A stretch of DNA of 64,000 nucleotides from NCBI GenBank assembly GCA_902826795.1, contig CADEGD010000002.1:7552-71551 (forward strand). The letters run 5' to 3'. The translations under genes were made by a program, and so were the position numbers. Positions 1 through 8,231 of this stretch are shown here, piece by piece (the stretch's first letter is position 1; each line of letters starts with the position of its first letter). A model generated the notes under the pieces. That model saw only the letters and a program-made list of their open reading frames with translations, was not told the DNA's origin and did not search any database. This DNA is from an uncultured Acidobacteriota bacterium (GTDB taxonomy: Bacteria; Acidobacteriota; Blastocatellia; Pyrinomonadales; Pyrinomonadaceae).

Positions 1-139
1 GAGTGATCGCATCCGTCGTTACAAGTTCGATCGGCTTAGCCGCCGCCACCGTTTCCGGCGGCTTATGATCTGTGTGCTGCGCGACAATTGTGGCGGTCCA
101 AAGAACTACGGCCGCGAATGACAGGGCAAGTGGTTTCAT
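1..139 (-). CDS. Secreted protein, N-terminal fragment
   Basis: Reading leftwards from an ATG at 137-139 the frame stays open to the window edge (46 codons). The N-terminus is a typical signal peptide (MKPLALSFAAVVLWTATIVA) with likely cleavage after AQ, followed by a His/Pro-rich stretch (HTDHKPPE). The rest of the protein is outside the window, so its family cannot be named. No Shine-Dalgarno sequence is visible before the ATG. Confidence 0.55.
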   Translation of the reverse strand, partial: MKPLALSFAAVVLWTATIVAQHTDHKPPETVAAAKPIELVTTDAIT

Positions 140-472
140 ACATTTTTGCTTACGAATCGGGTGAGTCTTTGTTTCGCCGACAATAATACGACAGAAACCT
201 GCCCTCGCGAAGAAGGTGCGACTATTCTTTCATCAATTACGGATGACCCCGAGTCAGGAAGACTGGGAAGTGAGCAGCTACTTAAAGCTTTAACCCAGAT
301 CCTGTCGGCGTTCTACGGCTGGTATATCGAATTCTATGCACCGTCATCAAAGACAGTCGACGAGTGGCAACAGGCCGGAGCGGTCTGGAAAACATTCCTA
401 AAAGCATCTCGACAAGGCTTCTCTCGTCGGATACTGCATCTTTCTTAGTTGGTCAATCAAATCAGCCGCCTT
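140..472. other. Gap between two minus-strand genes, no clear gene
   Basis: About 330 bases between the start of the left-edge gene and the 3' end of the prolyl oligopeptidase gene. A plus-strand frame of about 100 codons (146-448) opens with TTG, has no ribosome-binding site and encodes nothing I recognise. I see no terminator hairpin. It probably carries the promoter of the left-edge gene. Confidence 0.4.
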
Positions 473-2626
473 TCACTTTAGTTGATCGAATAAAAATGCG
501 TAAATGTCTGCGGTCTCGCGGTTGCTCTGTTCCTTGGTTGAGCCCAAACCGTGACCCGCGTCATAATCGAGCCTGAGCAGAACGGGCTTGCCGCTCGACG
601 TTGCCGCCTGCAACCGAGCCGCCATCTTTGCAGACATCCAAGCGTCCACTCTCGTGTCGTTAACGCCGTGCGTCAACATAACAGCCGGATACTTAACCCC
701 GTTTTTAACTTTGTGATACCCGTCCATTTCGAGCAGTGCGTTAAAGCCCTCTTCGGTTGTAACCGATCCTAACTCGGGCACATTTGGCGGGCCGTTAGCG
801 GTCAGCTCCAATCGCAATGGATTATTCACACCTACCCCGATGATTGCCGCGCGGAAGAGGTCGGGGCGCGTTGTGATCGAGTTGGAGATCAAAATTCCTC
901 CTGCGCTGCCACCCGCAATCGCAAGGTGTCGAGACGAAGTGTACCCCTCTTTTATCAGATATTCCGCACAAGCGATAAAGTCTTTCCATGTGTTTGGCTT
1001 CGTTTTGCCTTTGCCTGCGAGATGCCATTCTTCACCATACTCGCCGCCGCCGCGAACACCCGTAAAAACATAAATGCCACCGTGCTCGATCCAAGGTAGC
1101 CCGCTCGTGAAAAAGAAAGGTGAAACGTTCTCTACACCGTACGCACCATAGCCATCCATGAGAGTCGGGTTTTTACCATCGAGCTTTAATCCTTTTTTGT
1201 GAATAATGACGAGCGGGACTTCCACGCCGTCATGTGATTTTGCCTTGACATTTACAAACTCCACTCCCGACATGTCGACTGGATTCGGCGGAACAAGGTT
1301 TGTCGGCTCGCTGCGCTTTGATTTCGGGTCGTACTTGAAATGAGCCGAAGATTTTGTCCACGAGACGATACTGTAATAAATGCCGTCCATGCTCATCTCG
1401 GTCGCGTCGATCGATGCCGCCCCTGGATACGGTAGCGGCACAGGCTCGGCACGTCTTGTTTTATAATCGACTCGGTCGATCCTAAAAAGACCGCCGTCAA
1501 GGCTATTCACGTAAAGAGCGTCAGGTTGCGCTGTCGCATAATTGACGACCGCGTCGCCGCCCGAAAAAATCGTTTCGGCGTCCGCGAGATCGGGCTTAGA
1601 AAGTCTTGTCCGAACAACTTTGAAACGCGGCGCGTTTTTGAAAGTAGTCAGATATAGATCGTCCCCGCGAACGCTAACGCCAGAAACTTTATCTTCGAAC
1701 GAAGCGATCTTGCGCCATGGCACCGGTGTTTTCCCGAGATCGTCTGTCGCGGCAACGTAAAACGCAGATTCCGGCGTAACGCCCGAGTTGATGGACGCAA
1801 TAACAAACTTCCAGCTCGGTTCGGTTTCCGCATACGCGCCAAGCTCGGGCGCGATATCAATGTCGGGACTGACTTCGTTTCCAAAGATCGCCTTATCCTT
1901 ATCGGCGTTTTCTCCAAGAATGTGCCGATAAACTCGGCGATTTTTATTTTTATCCACCTGATCGGAATCGGGCGTAATCTTTTGCAAACGAGTGTAAACA
2001 AAGGACTTGCCATCCGGCAGCCATTCCCCGGCGTTACCTCGAACGCGATCGATCACGTCTGGCAGCATTCGGCCTGTCGCAACATCTACTATCCTTAACT
2101 CGCCATCTTCCGATCCACCGGCCGCGATCGAATACGAGAGATACTTGCCGTCGAATGATGGGTTCCAACTTCCGATTGAGTAACGCTTTCCGTCATTGAT
2201 CACCTTTGCCGGATCAACTAAAACTCGTTCGATGCCGTTCAAACCTTCACGGACATAGAGCTTGAAGGCCGGTTCATCCGGCCCTCGTCGCCGGTAGAAA
2301 AATAGATTGCCGCAACGGCGAACATTTGAAACCGCCGAGCTCGCGCTCGACACTTCAGTGAGCCGTTTGAACAATTCATCACGCATCGGCAGTTTCACGA
2401 GGTATGAGTTTGCGAAGTCGGCCTGCTCACGCATCCAGTCTTGCACTTCCTTGGACTTCATATCCTCGAGCCAGCGGTACGGATCGACGACCTTAGTGCC
2501 GAAATAATCGTCCGTGACGTTTTCGACACGGGCTTTCGTCGGCCCTTGCGAGGCGGCGGAAACGGTTGCAGTAAAGATGACTAGGAAGAAGACAAAAAGA
2601 CGTTTGATGGGATAACGGGTTTTCAT
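473..2626 (-). CDS. Secreted prolyl oligopeptidase (S9A)
   Basis: 717 residues, the usual size for the family. An N-terminal signal peptide (residues 1-25) suggests export. Next come the S9 propeller region (KVVDPYRWLED near residue 45) and the C-terminal alpha/beta-hydrolase domain. The catalytic triad is visible: Ser about 574 in GGSAGG, Asp about 657 in HGVNDTRV, His about 692 in AGHG. It should cleave short peptides after proline, probably in the periplasm. It stands alone, and no Shine-Dalgarno sequence is visible before the ATG at 2624-2626. Family assignment is firm; substrate and location are inferred. Confidence 0.93.
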   Translation of the reverse strand: MKTRYPIKRLFVFFLVIFTATVSAASQGPTKARVENVTDDYFGTKVVDPYRWLEDMKSKEVQDWMREQADFANSYLVKLPMRDELFKRLTEVSSASSAVSNVRRCGNLFFYRRRGPDEPAFKLYVREGLNGIERVLVDPAKVINDGKRYSIGSWNPSFDGKYLSYSIAAGGSEDGELRIVDVATGRMLPDVIDRVRGNAGEWLPDGKSFVYTRLQKITPDSDQVDKNKNRRVYRHILGENADKDKAIFGNEVSPDIDIAPELGAYAETEPSWKFVIASINSGVTPESAFYVAATDDLGKTPVPWRKIASFEDKVSGVSVRGDDLYLTTFKNAPRFKVVRTRLSKPDLADAETIFSGGDAVVNYATAQPDALYVNSLDGGLFRIDRVDYKTRRAEPVPLPYPGAASIDATEMSMDGIYYSIVSWTKSSAHFKYDPKSKRSEPTNLVPPNPVDMSGVEFVNVKAKSHDGVEVPLVIIHKKGLKLDGKNPTLMDGYGAYGVENVSPFFFTSGLPWIEHGGIYVFTGVRGGGEYGEEWHLAGKGKTKPNTWKDFIACAEYLIKEGYTSSRHLAIAGGSAGGILISNSITTRPDLFRAAIIGVGVNNPLRLELTANGPPNVPELGSVTTEEGFNALLEMDGYHKVKNGVKYPAVMLTHGVNDTRVDAWMSAKMAARLQAATSSGKPVLLRLDYDAGHGLGSTKEQSNRETADIYAFLFDQLK

Positions 2627-2773
2627 AGCGGTGTTGGTAACTGTTTCGGTCTCAAAATGATGAGACCGATTCGCTCGGAGTATTTCAGCTTATTTCAGAA
2701 TTTCGGCCACTTTATGCCAAGGTTCTGAAACCGGTCATACTCTTTATCCCAACAACACGTTCTTGTCAGACCG

Positions 2774-4252
2774 TTAATACAAGTTTCCCTCGCGTTTTCG
2801 TCCGGTGTAATCGACGTACACGACCTTCAGCTCGGTGTAGAAATCGAGCGAGGTCGAACCTTGTTCGCGGGCGCCGAGGCCGGTGTGTTTTACGCCGCCG
2901 AAAGGAATGTGAGCTTCGCCGCCGGTGGTCGGTGAGTTGATATGCGTCATGCCGGTTTCGATCTCATCGACGAACCGATAGACCAGATTCGTGTCGTTAG
3001 TAAAGACCGATGACGACAGCCCGAAATCGCTGTCGTTTGCGACGGCCATGGCTTCGTCGAAATCTTTCACCCGCAGGACCGAAAGCACCGGCCCGAAGAT
3101 CTCTTCGCGTGCGATGCGCATGTCCGGCGTCACCTTGTCGAAAACCGTTGGCTCTACGAAGAAACCATTTTCCAATCCGTCGCCGCTCGCACGCTTCCCG
3201 CCGCACATCAGTTCCGCACCGTCCTCACGGCCGATGTCGATGTACTTAAGCACCGTGTTGAACTGCCCTTCGTCAACAGACGGGCCGATATCAATACCGG
3301 ACTCATCTCCCGCCCCAAGTCGAAAGCTCTTCGCTCGGTCGACGATCTTTTGAACAAAATCATCCGCGACCTTGTCGATAACGATCGCCCTCGATGTCGC
3401 AGTGCACCGCTGTCCGGTCGAGCCGAATGCTCCCTGCGCCGTCGACTCGACCGCCAGCGCCATGTCGCAGTCTTCCAGCACGACGACCGGATTTTTACCG
3501 CCCATCTCCGCCTGAACCTTTACACCGCGCGGAGCGACCTGCGCATACAGTTTCAATCCGGTTTCGGTCGAACCCGTGAACGAGATCGCCTTGACCGCCG
3601 GATGACTCACGATCTCGTCGCCCGTCTCGCGGCCCGATCCAAGCACGAGATTCAGCACACCCGGCGGCAGTCCGGCGTCGTTGAATATCTCCGTCAGCAG
3701 CACGGCGGTCGCGGGTGTAAGCGTCGCTGGTTTGAAGACGACCGTATTTCCAGCAACCAACGCCGGTGCGATCTTCCACGCCGGTATAGCGACGGGAAAA
3801 TTCCACGGCGTGATACACGCGACAACACCGTGCGGCTCCTTGATGGTGTAGGCAAAATTTGCCGGAAGCTCGGAAGGGATCGTCTCGCCCACCATCCGAC
3901 GCGATTCGCCGGCACAAAATTCGACCACGTTGATCGCCCGCGTTAGCTCGCCGCGAGCCTCCGATAATGTCTTGCCTTCTTCCCGCGTGATCGCCGCAGC
4001 CAGTTCTTCCTTACGTTCTTCCATCAGCTTTGCGGCCTTTGCGACTATCTTCCCACGCGCCGGAGCGGGCGTTCGCTTCCAATCGCGAAAGGCAGCGTAT
4101 GCCGCCTCGACCGCCGATCGCGCTTCCTCTCGCGTAGCCATCTGGATAGTTCCGATCACATCACGCGTATTCGCCGGATTAATATTTTCAGCCGTCATGC
4201 CGGACGCCGAATCGATCCACTTCCCGTTTACGTAACTCTTGTAAGTCGTCAT
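2774..4252 (-). CDS. NAD(P)-dependent aldehyde dehydrogenase
   Basis: 492 residues, full length for the ALDH superfamily. The oxyanion Asn is in TPWNFPVAIP (about 151), the general base Glu in EMGGKNP (about 249) and the catalytic Cys in GQRCTATS (about 283), followed by the PIxFGGVK-like C-terminal motif. The closest subfamily by feel is 2,5-dioxovalerate / succinate-semialdehyde dehydrogenase, but substrate cannot be read from sequence alone. ATG is preceded by GGAAA. It is divergent from the acyl-CoA synthetase gene with less than 100 bp between them, so the two may share control. Confidence 0.9.
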   Translation of the reverse strand: MTTYKSYVNGKWIDSASGMTAENINPANTRDVIGTIQMATREEARSAVEAAYAAFRDWKRTPAPARGKIVAKAAKLMEERKEELAAAITREEGKTLSEARGELTRAINVVEFCAGESRRMVGETIPSELPANFAYTIKEPHGVVACITPWNFPVAIPAWKIAPALVAGNTVVFKPATLTPATAVLLTEIFNDAGLPPGVLNLVLGSGRETGDEIVSHPAVKAISFTGSTETGLKLYAQVAPRGVKVQAEMGGKNPVVVLEDCDMALAVESTAQGAFGSTGQRCTATSRAIVIDKVADDFVQKIVDRAKSFRLGAGDESGIDIGPSVDEGQFNTVLKYIDIGREDGAELMCGGKRASGDGLENGFFVEPTVFDKVTPDMRIAREEIFGPVLSVLRVKDFDEAMAVANDSDFGLSSSVFTNDTNLVYRFVDEIETGMTHINSPTTGGEAHIPFGGVKHTGLGAREQGSTSLDFYTELKVVYVDYTGRKREGNLY

Positions 4253-4344
4253 AAGTTTCCAGAATCTTATGCCTAATCAACCGCTCGCGGCAAATCTCTT
4301 CTTCTCTAGTGTTCTCAGCCATCTTTCGGATATCCTTTCACTCG

Positions 4345-6090
4345 ATGGCATTCAGCAACCTGCGACAACTTCTCGAAACGCGCGTTCGCGAAACGCCGGA
4401 TAAACCATTCCTGTTTTCGGAAGCTGACGGTCGTGAATGGACATACGCCGAGTTCGACGCCGCCGTAAATCGAAACGCGAACATGCTCGTCTCACGCGGC
4501 ATCTCGAAAGGTGACGTCGTCAGCCTCTTAATGCCAAACTCGGCCGAGTACGTCGTCGCCTATTTCGCTTGCTGGAAGATCGGCGCCATCGCAGGCCCTG
4601 TAAACTCGCTGCTCAAGCCCGAAGAGGTCGAATGGGTCGTCACCAATTCCGAATCAAAACTTTTGTTCACTGAAGCCGCAACGACTGGAGCGGCAAGCAT
4701 TCCTGCTTGCCTGAGTGCGAAGCATGAAAACGCATTGCCACCTATCATCGATTTCACCGATCTCGACACCGCCACCGCCGACTTCCCCGACACGTTCGAA
4801 GAGTCATTCGTCAACCCCGCCGACGAGGCCATCATCATCTACACCTCAGGCACGACCGGCAAACCGAAAGGCTGTTTGCTCACGCACGGCAACCTCCTTG
4901 CCAACGCCGAACAGATCACCAACTGGATGGGTTTCGGCCCCGAAGACCGGCTGCTTACGATAATGCCGCTCTTCCACATGAACGCCGTCACAGTTACCAC
5001 AATGACCGCACTCTTCTGCAGCGGCTCGACTGTAGTCTCACCAAAATTCTCCGCCTCAAGATTCTGGGACATCATCGAAAAATACGGCGTCACATCCTTC
5101 GGCTCCGTTGCAACCATGCTCTCGATGCTGCTGGCGAGTCGGGAGTCTGGCGTCGCCAGTCCAGAGCAGGAAGGGGACCGTCTTCAGACTCCAGACTCCA
5201 GACTCCAGACTCTCAAGTTCGCCATGTGCGGCTCGGCCCCCGTTCCAGCCGAGATTCTAAAGCGTTTCGAGGAAACCTTCGGCGTACTCGTTATCGAAGG
5301 CTACGGCCTCAGCGAATCGACCTGCCGCTCGACCTTCAACCCGCCGAACGAGAATCGCCGTCCCGGCTCCTGCGGCCAGCCGATCGGCAATGAAATGGCA
5401 GTATTTGATGAAGAGGACGCACCAGTGAAAGACGGCGAACTCGGCGAGATCGTTCTGCGCGGCCCGAACATCTTCAAAGCGTATTTCAAGAATCCCGACG
5501 CGACCGCCAAGGCCTTTGGAAACGGCTGGTTCCACACCGGCGACATCGGCTACCGAGACCCCGACGGCTTTTTCTACATCGCCGACCGCAAATCCGACAT
5601 GATCATTCGCGGCGGCGAAAACATTTATCCACGCGAGATCGACGACCTGCTGTATACACACCCCGCCGTCGCCCACGCCGCCGTCATCGGCGTCCCGGAC
5701 GACCTCTACGGCGAAGAAGTCGCCGCCTTCATAGTGTTGAAGGATGGCTTCTCGGGTAGAAACTCAAATCTGAACGAGCGTGCCGATCGGTTCGATGAGG
5801 CTCGCAAAAACTCCCCTCCTTACGAAGGAGGGGTGGCAGCCGCCTCGGCTGACGGGGTGGTTCTCTCGCCACGCGAGAACGTGAAGGAGCAGACCGATCA
5901 GGCAGAAACACGACCGTCAGGGAGTGTGTCAGAGGTAACAACTCAAGACATCATCGACTTCTGCAAACTCCACCTCGCAGACTTCAAATGCCCCAAGACC
6001 GTCCACTTCGTCGCCGACATTCCCAAAGGCCCGACCGGCAAACTCTTAAAGCGCGAACTCGCAAAACTCACGCGGCATCTCGACGGCTAA
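4345..6090 (+). CDS. Acyl-CoA synthetase (AMP-binding), with inserts
   Basis: Adenylate-forming ligase activating a carboxylic acid to acyl-AMP then acyl-CoA. The P-loop-like motif IIYTSGTTGKPKG, the motif GYGLSEST, the TGD of WFHTGDIGY and the C-terminal lysine motif PKGPTGKLLKREL are present. The frame opens at 4309, but ATG at 4345 (MAFSNLRQLLE) matches the usual N-terminus of the family. Three stretches do not fit the family: residues about 116-123, 264-290 and 466-531. All lie between conserved blocks, keep the frame and coincide with DNA repeats or hairpins, listed separately. The acid substrate is unknown. The conserved motifs are intact, so the enzyme is probably active. Confidence 0.88.
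   Translation: MAFSNLRQLLETRVRETPDKPFLFSEADGREWTYAEFDAAVNRNANMLVSRGISKGDVVSLLMPNSAEYVVAYFACWKIGAIAGPVNSLLKPEEVEWVVTNSESKLLFTEAATTGAASIPACLSAKHENALPPIIDFTDLDTATADFPDTFEESFVNPADEAIIIYTSGTTGKPKGCLLTHGNLLANAEQITNWMGFGPEDRLLTIMPLFHMNAVTVTTMTALFCSGSTVVSPKFSASRFWDIIEKYGVTSFGSVATMLSMLLASRESGVASPEQEGDRLQTPDSRLQTLKFAMCGSAPVPAEILKRFEETFGVLVIEGYGLSESTCRSTFNPPNENRRPGSCGQPIGNEMAVFDEEDAPVKDGELGEIVLRGPNIFKAYFKNPDATAKAFGNGWFHTGDIGYRDPDGFFYIADRKSDMIIRGGENIYPREIDDLLYTHPAVAHAAVIGVPDDLYGEEVAAFIVLKDGFSGRNSNLNERADRFDEARKNSPPYEGGVAAASADGVVLSPRENVKEQTDQAETRPSGSVSEVTTQDIIDFCKLHLADFKCPKTVHFVADIPKGPTGKLLKRELAKLTRHLDG
4692..4711. repeat. Hairpin repeat inside acyl-CoA synthetase gene
   Basis: Perfect 8-bp stem GGCAAGCA / TGCTTGCC with a TTCC tetraloop. 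The architecture, including the CATTCCTG centre, is the same as the GCGGACA-TTCC-TGTCCGC hairpin in the VWA gene at 59404. It encodes the peptide SIPACL in a poorly conserved linker of the enzyme. Confidence 0.6.
5136..5213. repeat. In-frame 7-bp tandem repeat insert
   Basis: The unit CCAGACT is repeated at 5191-5211 after a partial copy at 5184-5190. An imperfect palindrome (CTGGCGTCGCCAG) lies just upstream. It encodes a low-complexity segment (RLQTPDSRLQTL) inside the acyl-CoA synthetase where the family has no insertion. A 7-bp unit does not conserve frame by itself, so the whole insert must have a length that is a multiple of three. Confidence 0.6.
5813..5851. repeat. Double hairpin repeat inside acyl-CoA synthetase gene
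   Basis: Two adjacent hairpins: a perfect 9-bp stem CCCCTCCTT / AAGGAGGGG with loop ACG (5813-5833), then CAGCCG / CGGCTG with loop CCT (5837-5851). They encode the core of a Ser/Ala-rich, unconserved insert (about residues 466-531) between the two lobes of the synthetase. The structure and the peptide SPPYEGGVAAASADGVV are what one expects of a mobile palindromic element read in frame. Confidence 0.65.
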
Positions 6091-6135
6091 TAAAACACGA
6101 CGCAGAAAAGAAATACAGATATAATCTTCATGTAG

Positions 6136-6429
6136 ATGCGACTCATATTTGAATGGGACCGATGGAAGGCAGCATCAAACCTTCGCAAGCACAAGGTCAG
6201 CTTTGAAGAGGCTAGAACGATCTTCCGCGACGAAAGGTTGTTCACATTTCCCGATGAAGAGAACTCGGGTTACGAAAAACGCTTAATCAGCATCGGATTA
6301 TCAGATGCACTAAAGATCTTGTTGGTCATTCATACCGAGAATGAGCCCGACGGCGATCCTATGGTCATACGAATGATCAGGGCTCGAAAAGCTACTGCGT
6401 CGGAAATTGAAATATATGAAGAAGGATAA
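6136..6429 (+). CDS. brnT: BrnT-family ribonuclease toxin
   Basis: 97 residues. The BrnT signature is visible: FEWDRWKAASNLRKHKVSFEEA at the N-terminus, then the F-x-D-E-R segment, the R-x-I-S-I-G strand and the C-terminal RMIRARKATASEIEIYEE. BrnT toxins are RelE-fold ribonucleases that arrest translation. A TATAAT box lies at 6120-6125, ten bases before the ATG, so the message may be almost leaderless. The last codons overlap the antitoxin start. Family assignment is strong; activity is inferred. Confidence 0.88.
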   Translation: MRLIFEWDRWKAASNLRKHKVSFEEARTIFRDERLFTFPDEENSGYEKRLISIGLSDALKILLVIHTENEPDGDPMVIRMIRARKATASEIEIYEEG

Positions 6430-6673
6430 GATCGACATGCAGGCAGAGTACGATCTCAGCGGAAAGAAAGGTGTCCGCGGCAAATACGCGGCTGCATATA
6501 AGAAAGGGCATACAGTTCGTGTGTTGAACGACGATTCTGTCGTGAGCGAAAATTCCTTTGCAGCGATCGATGCTGACGTGCATGCCTTTTTCAAGGACTC
6601 CAAGGAAATCAACAAAGCCCTTCGTGGGATCATCTCCTCTGTACCTGATCGTCTACGATCCGTGTCAAAATAG
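6416..6673 (+). CDS. Antitoxin partner of BrnT (non-RHH type)
   Basis: 85 residues starting MKKDKIDMQAEYDLSGKKG, overlapping brnT by 14 bases, as is typical of toxin-antitoxin operons. The N-terminus (EYDLSGKKGVRGKYAA) and the tail (DVHAFFKDSKEINKALR) match a widespread small antitoxin group that often accompanies BrnT or RelE-like toxins. It lacks the obvious ribbon-helix-helix pattern of classical BrnA. ATG at 6416 was preferred to 6407 because the conserved part starts there. Role inferred from family resemblance and overlap. Confidence 0.7.
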   Translation: MKKDKIDMQAEYDLSGKKGVRGKYAAAYKKGHTVRVLNDDSVVSENSFAAIDADVHAFFKDSKEINKALRGIISSVPDRLRSVSK

Positions 6674-7061
6674 TCCGCCAAGCTCTTTGCCGAAGCCCGC
6701 ACGAAATAAGATTATCCCGCGCTGATAAAAATACATTGACACGGTGTTCCATCTATGGGAACATGTCAGACTCCGTCTTTACGGGCGTGCGGATCTTTGA
6801 CAATTTTTACCGTGTCGAGTGCCCGTAAGTTGTTGAAAGTTCGTGTAAGTCTATGACCGCGTTCCAAATGGAACAAAATCGGGGTGTCGCGAAATGGAAC
6901 GGAACAAAAGTTCAGGTTCTAGATAAGGTCAGTGGCCGTAAGTTCCAGACCTTGAGTAAAATGGTTCAATAACACCTCCGCGAAATGTTTCGACTCAAAC
7001 AACTTACAGCTTGTCATGCGATTGAGAGCGTCGGTTCAAAGATGTAAACTTACGGTTCTTT
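6674..7061. promoter_or_regulatory. Repeat-rich regulatory gap before ino1
   Basis: 388 bases without a gene. It holds a dyad TGTTCC-N7-GGAACA (6745-6763) flanked by TGACA/TGTCA, with a TTGACA hexamer at 6736-6741, and a second dyad GTTCCA-AA-TGGAAC (6861-6874). Single TGGAAC half-sites follow near 6894. The word CCGTAAGTT occurs near 6823 and 6936 and, inverted, near 7044 just before the ino1 start. A TACGGGC / GCCCGTA pair spans 6780-6827. This looks like a multi-site operator region or a structured RNA; I do not recognise a known riboswitch. Confidence 0.45.
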
Positions 7062-8231
7062 ATGGCTAAGAGAGTTCTTGGAATTGCCGTCGTTGGCATC
7101 GGCGGCGCGGTTGGAACGACGATGGCTGCCGGTGTCGAACTGCTCAAGCAGGGCGTGATCGACATGACTGGTTTGCCGTTGGCTGACCTCTCGGCCGACG
7201 GCTTGGCGGATTACACCGATATCGTCTTCGCCGGCTGGGATCTCTTCCCCGATCACCTAGCCAAGGCCGCCGAGAATCATGATGTGCTGACTTACAAGCA
7301 GTTCGTTGCGGCACAAAAAGCTCTTGGAGATATCAAGCCGTGGCCGGCGCTCGGCGATTCGCGATTTCTTTCGTTGATCGATGGCGAGAACAAGATCGGC
7401 GATAAAGGTCTCCGAGCGGTGATCGAGAAGCTGAGAAACGATCTTCGGAGCTTCAAAGCGAGGTGCGATTCGGTTGTTGTGATCAACCTCGCCTCGACCG
7501 AAAAGCTTGCAAGCGAAGGAAATGAGATCTTCAATTCCATCGCAAGCTTTGAAACAGCTCTCGACCAGAATTCGCCCGACATCTCGCCCGCAATGCTTTA
7601 TGCCTACGCCGCGATCGCCGAGGGCATTCCTTACGGGAACTTCACGCCATCCGTAGCGGCTGAAATTCCCTCGTTGATCGAGTTCGCCGGGAAGCAAGCC
7701 GTGCCGATTGCAGGCAAGGACGGCAAGACCGGCCAGACGTTCATCAAGTCGGTGATCGCTCCGGCTCTTCGCTCGCGGGCGTTGAAAGTGGACGGATGGT
7801 TCTCGACGAATATTCTCGGCAATCGCGACGGCCTCGCACTATCGAATGCGGAATCGCTCGCGTCAAAGGTAAAAACGAAGAGCAGCCTGCTCGACGACAT
7901 TCTCGGCTACGAAGTTGAAGACCACATCGTCGATATCCGCTACTATCGGCCCCGCGGCGACAACAAGGAGGCTTGGGATAACATCGACATCCGCGGTTTC
8001 CTCGGTCAGCCGATGCAGCTAAAGGTCAACTTCCTCTGCAAAGACTCGATCCTAGCCGCACCACTCGCGATCGAGATCGCCCGATGCCTGGACCTGGCTC
8101 AGCAGCGTGGCGAAGGCGGGATTCAGGAGCAGCTATCGGTGTTCTTCAAGATGCCGATGGCGAAGTCTGAAACTCTCGATCAGCGGTTTCATGCGCAAGA
8201 TGCTAAGTTACTTCGATGGCTGGCGAGCTAG
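7062..8231 (+). CDS. ino1: Inositol-3-phosphate synthase
   Basis: 389 residues. It converts glucose-6-phosphate to myo-inositol-3-phosphate using NAD. The N-terminal Rossmann motif is GIGGAVGTT (about residues 13-21); the conserved NxxGNxDG...LS segment (NILGNRDGLALS) and FLGQPMQLKVNFLCKDSILAAPLAIEIAR match the family core. The product is the precursor of phosphatidylinositol-type lipids or inositol-containing thiols and solutes; nothing nearby says which. The start has no strong Shine-Dalgarno sequence. The 3' end overlaps the convergent TPR gene by 24 bases. Confidence 0.9.
   Translation: MAKRVLGIAVVGIGGAVGTTMAAGVELLKQGVIDMTGLPLADLSADGLADYTDIVFAGWDLFPDHLAKAAENHDVLTYKQFVAAQKALGDIKPWPALGDSRFLSLIDGENKIGDKGLRAVIEKLRNDLRSFKARCDSVVVINLASTEKLASEGNEIFNSIASFETALDQNSPDISPAMLYAYAAIAEGIPYGNFTPSVAAEIPSLIEFAGKQAVPIAGKDGKTGQTFIKSVIAPALRSRALKVDGWFSTNILGNRDGLALSNAESLASKVKTKSSLLDDILGYEVEDHIVDIRYYRPRGDNKEAWDNIDIRGFLGQPMQLKVNFLCKDSILAAPLAIEIARCLDLAQQRGEGGIQEQLSVFFKMPMAKSETLDQRFHAQDAKLLRWLAS

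Noticed and set aside
146-448. Plus-strand frame of about 100 codons near the left edge
   Set aside because: TTG start, no ribosome-binding site, no recognisable similarity. Kept only as a gap description.
3350-3946. 198-codon plus-strand frame
   Set aside because: Antisense to the catalytic core of the aldehyde dehydrogenase; composition typical of a shadow frame.
5184-5211. CCAGACT array as a microsatellite-type phase switch
   Set aside because: A change of one 7-bp unit would shift frame, but the gene is intact and the repeat is too short and imperfect to support a switch claim.
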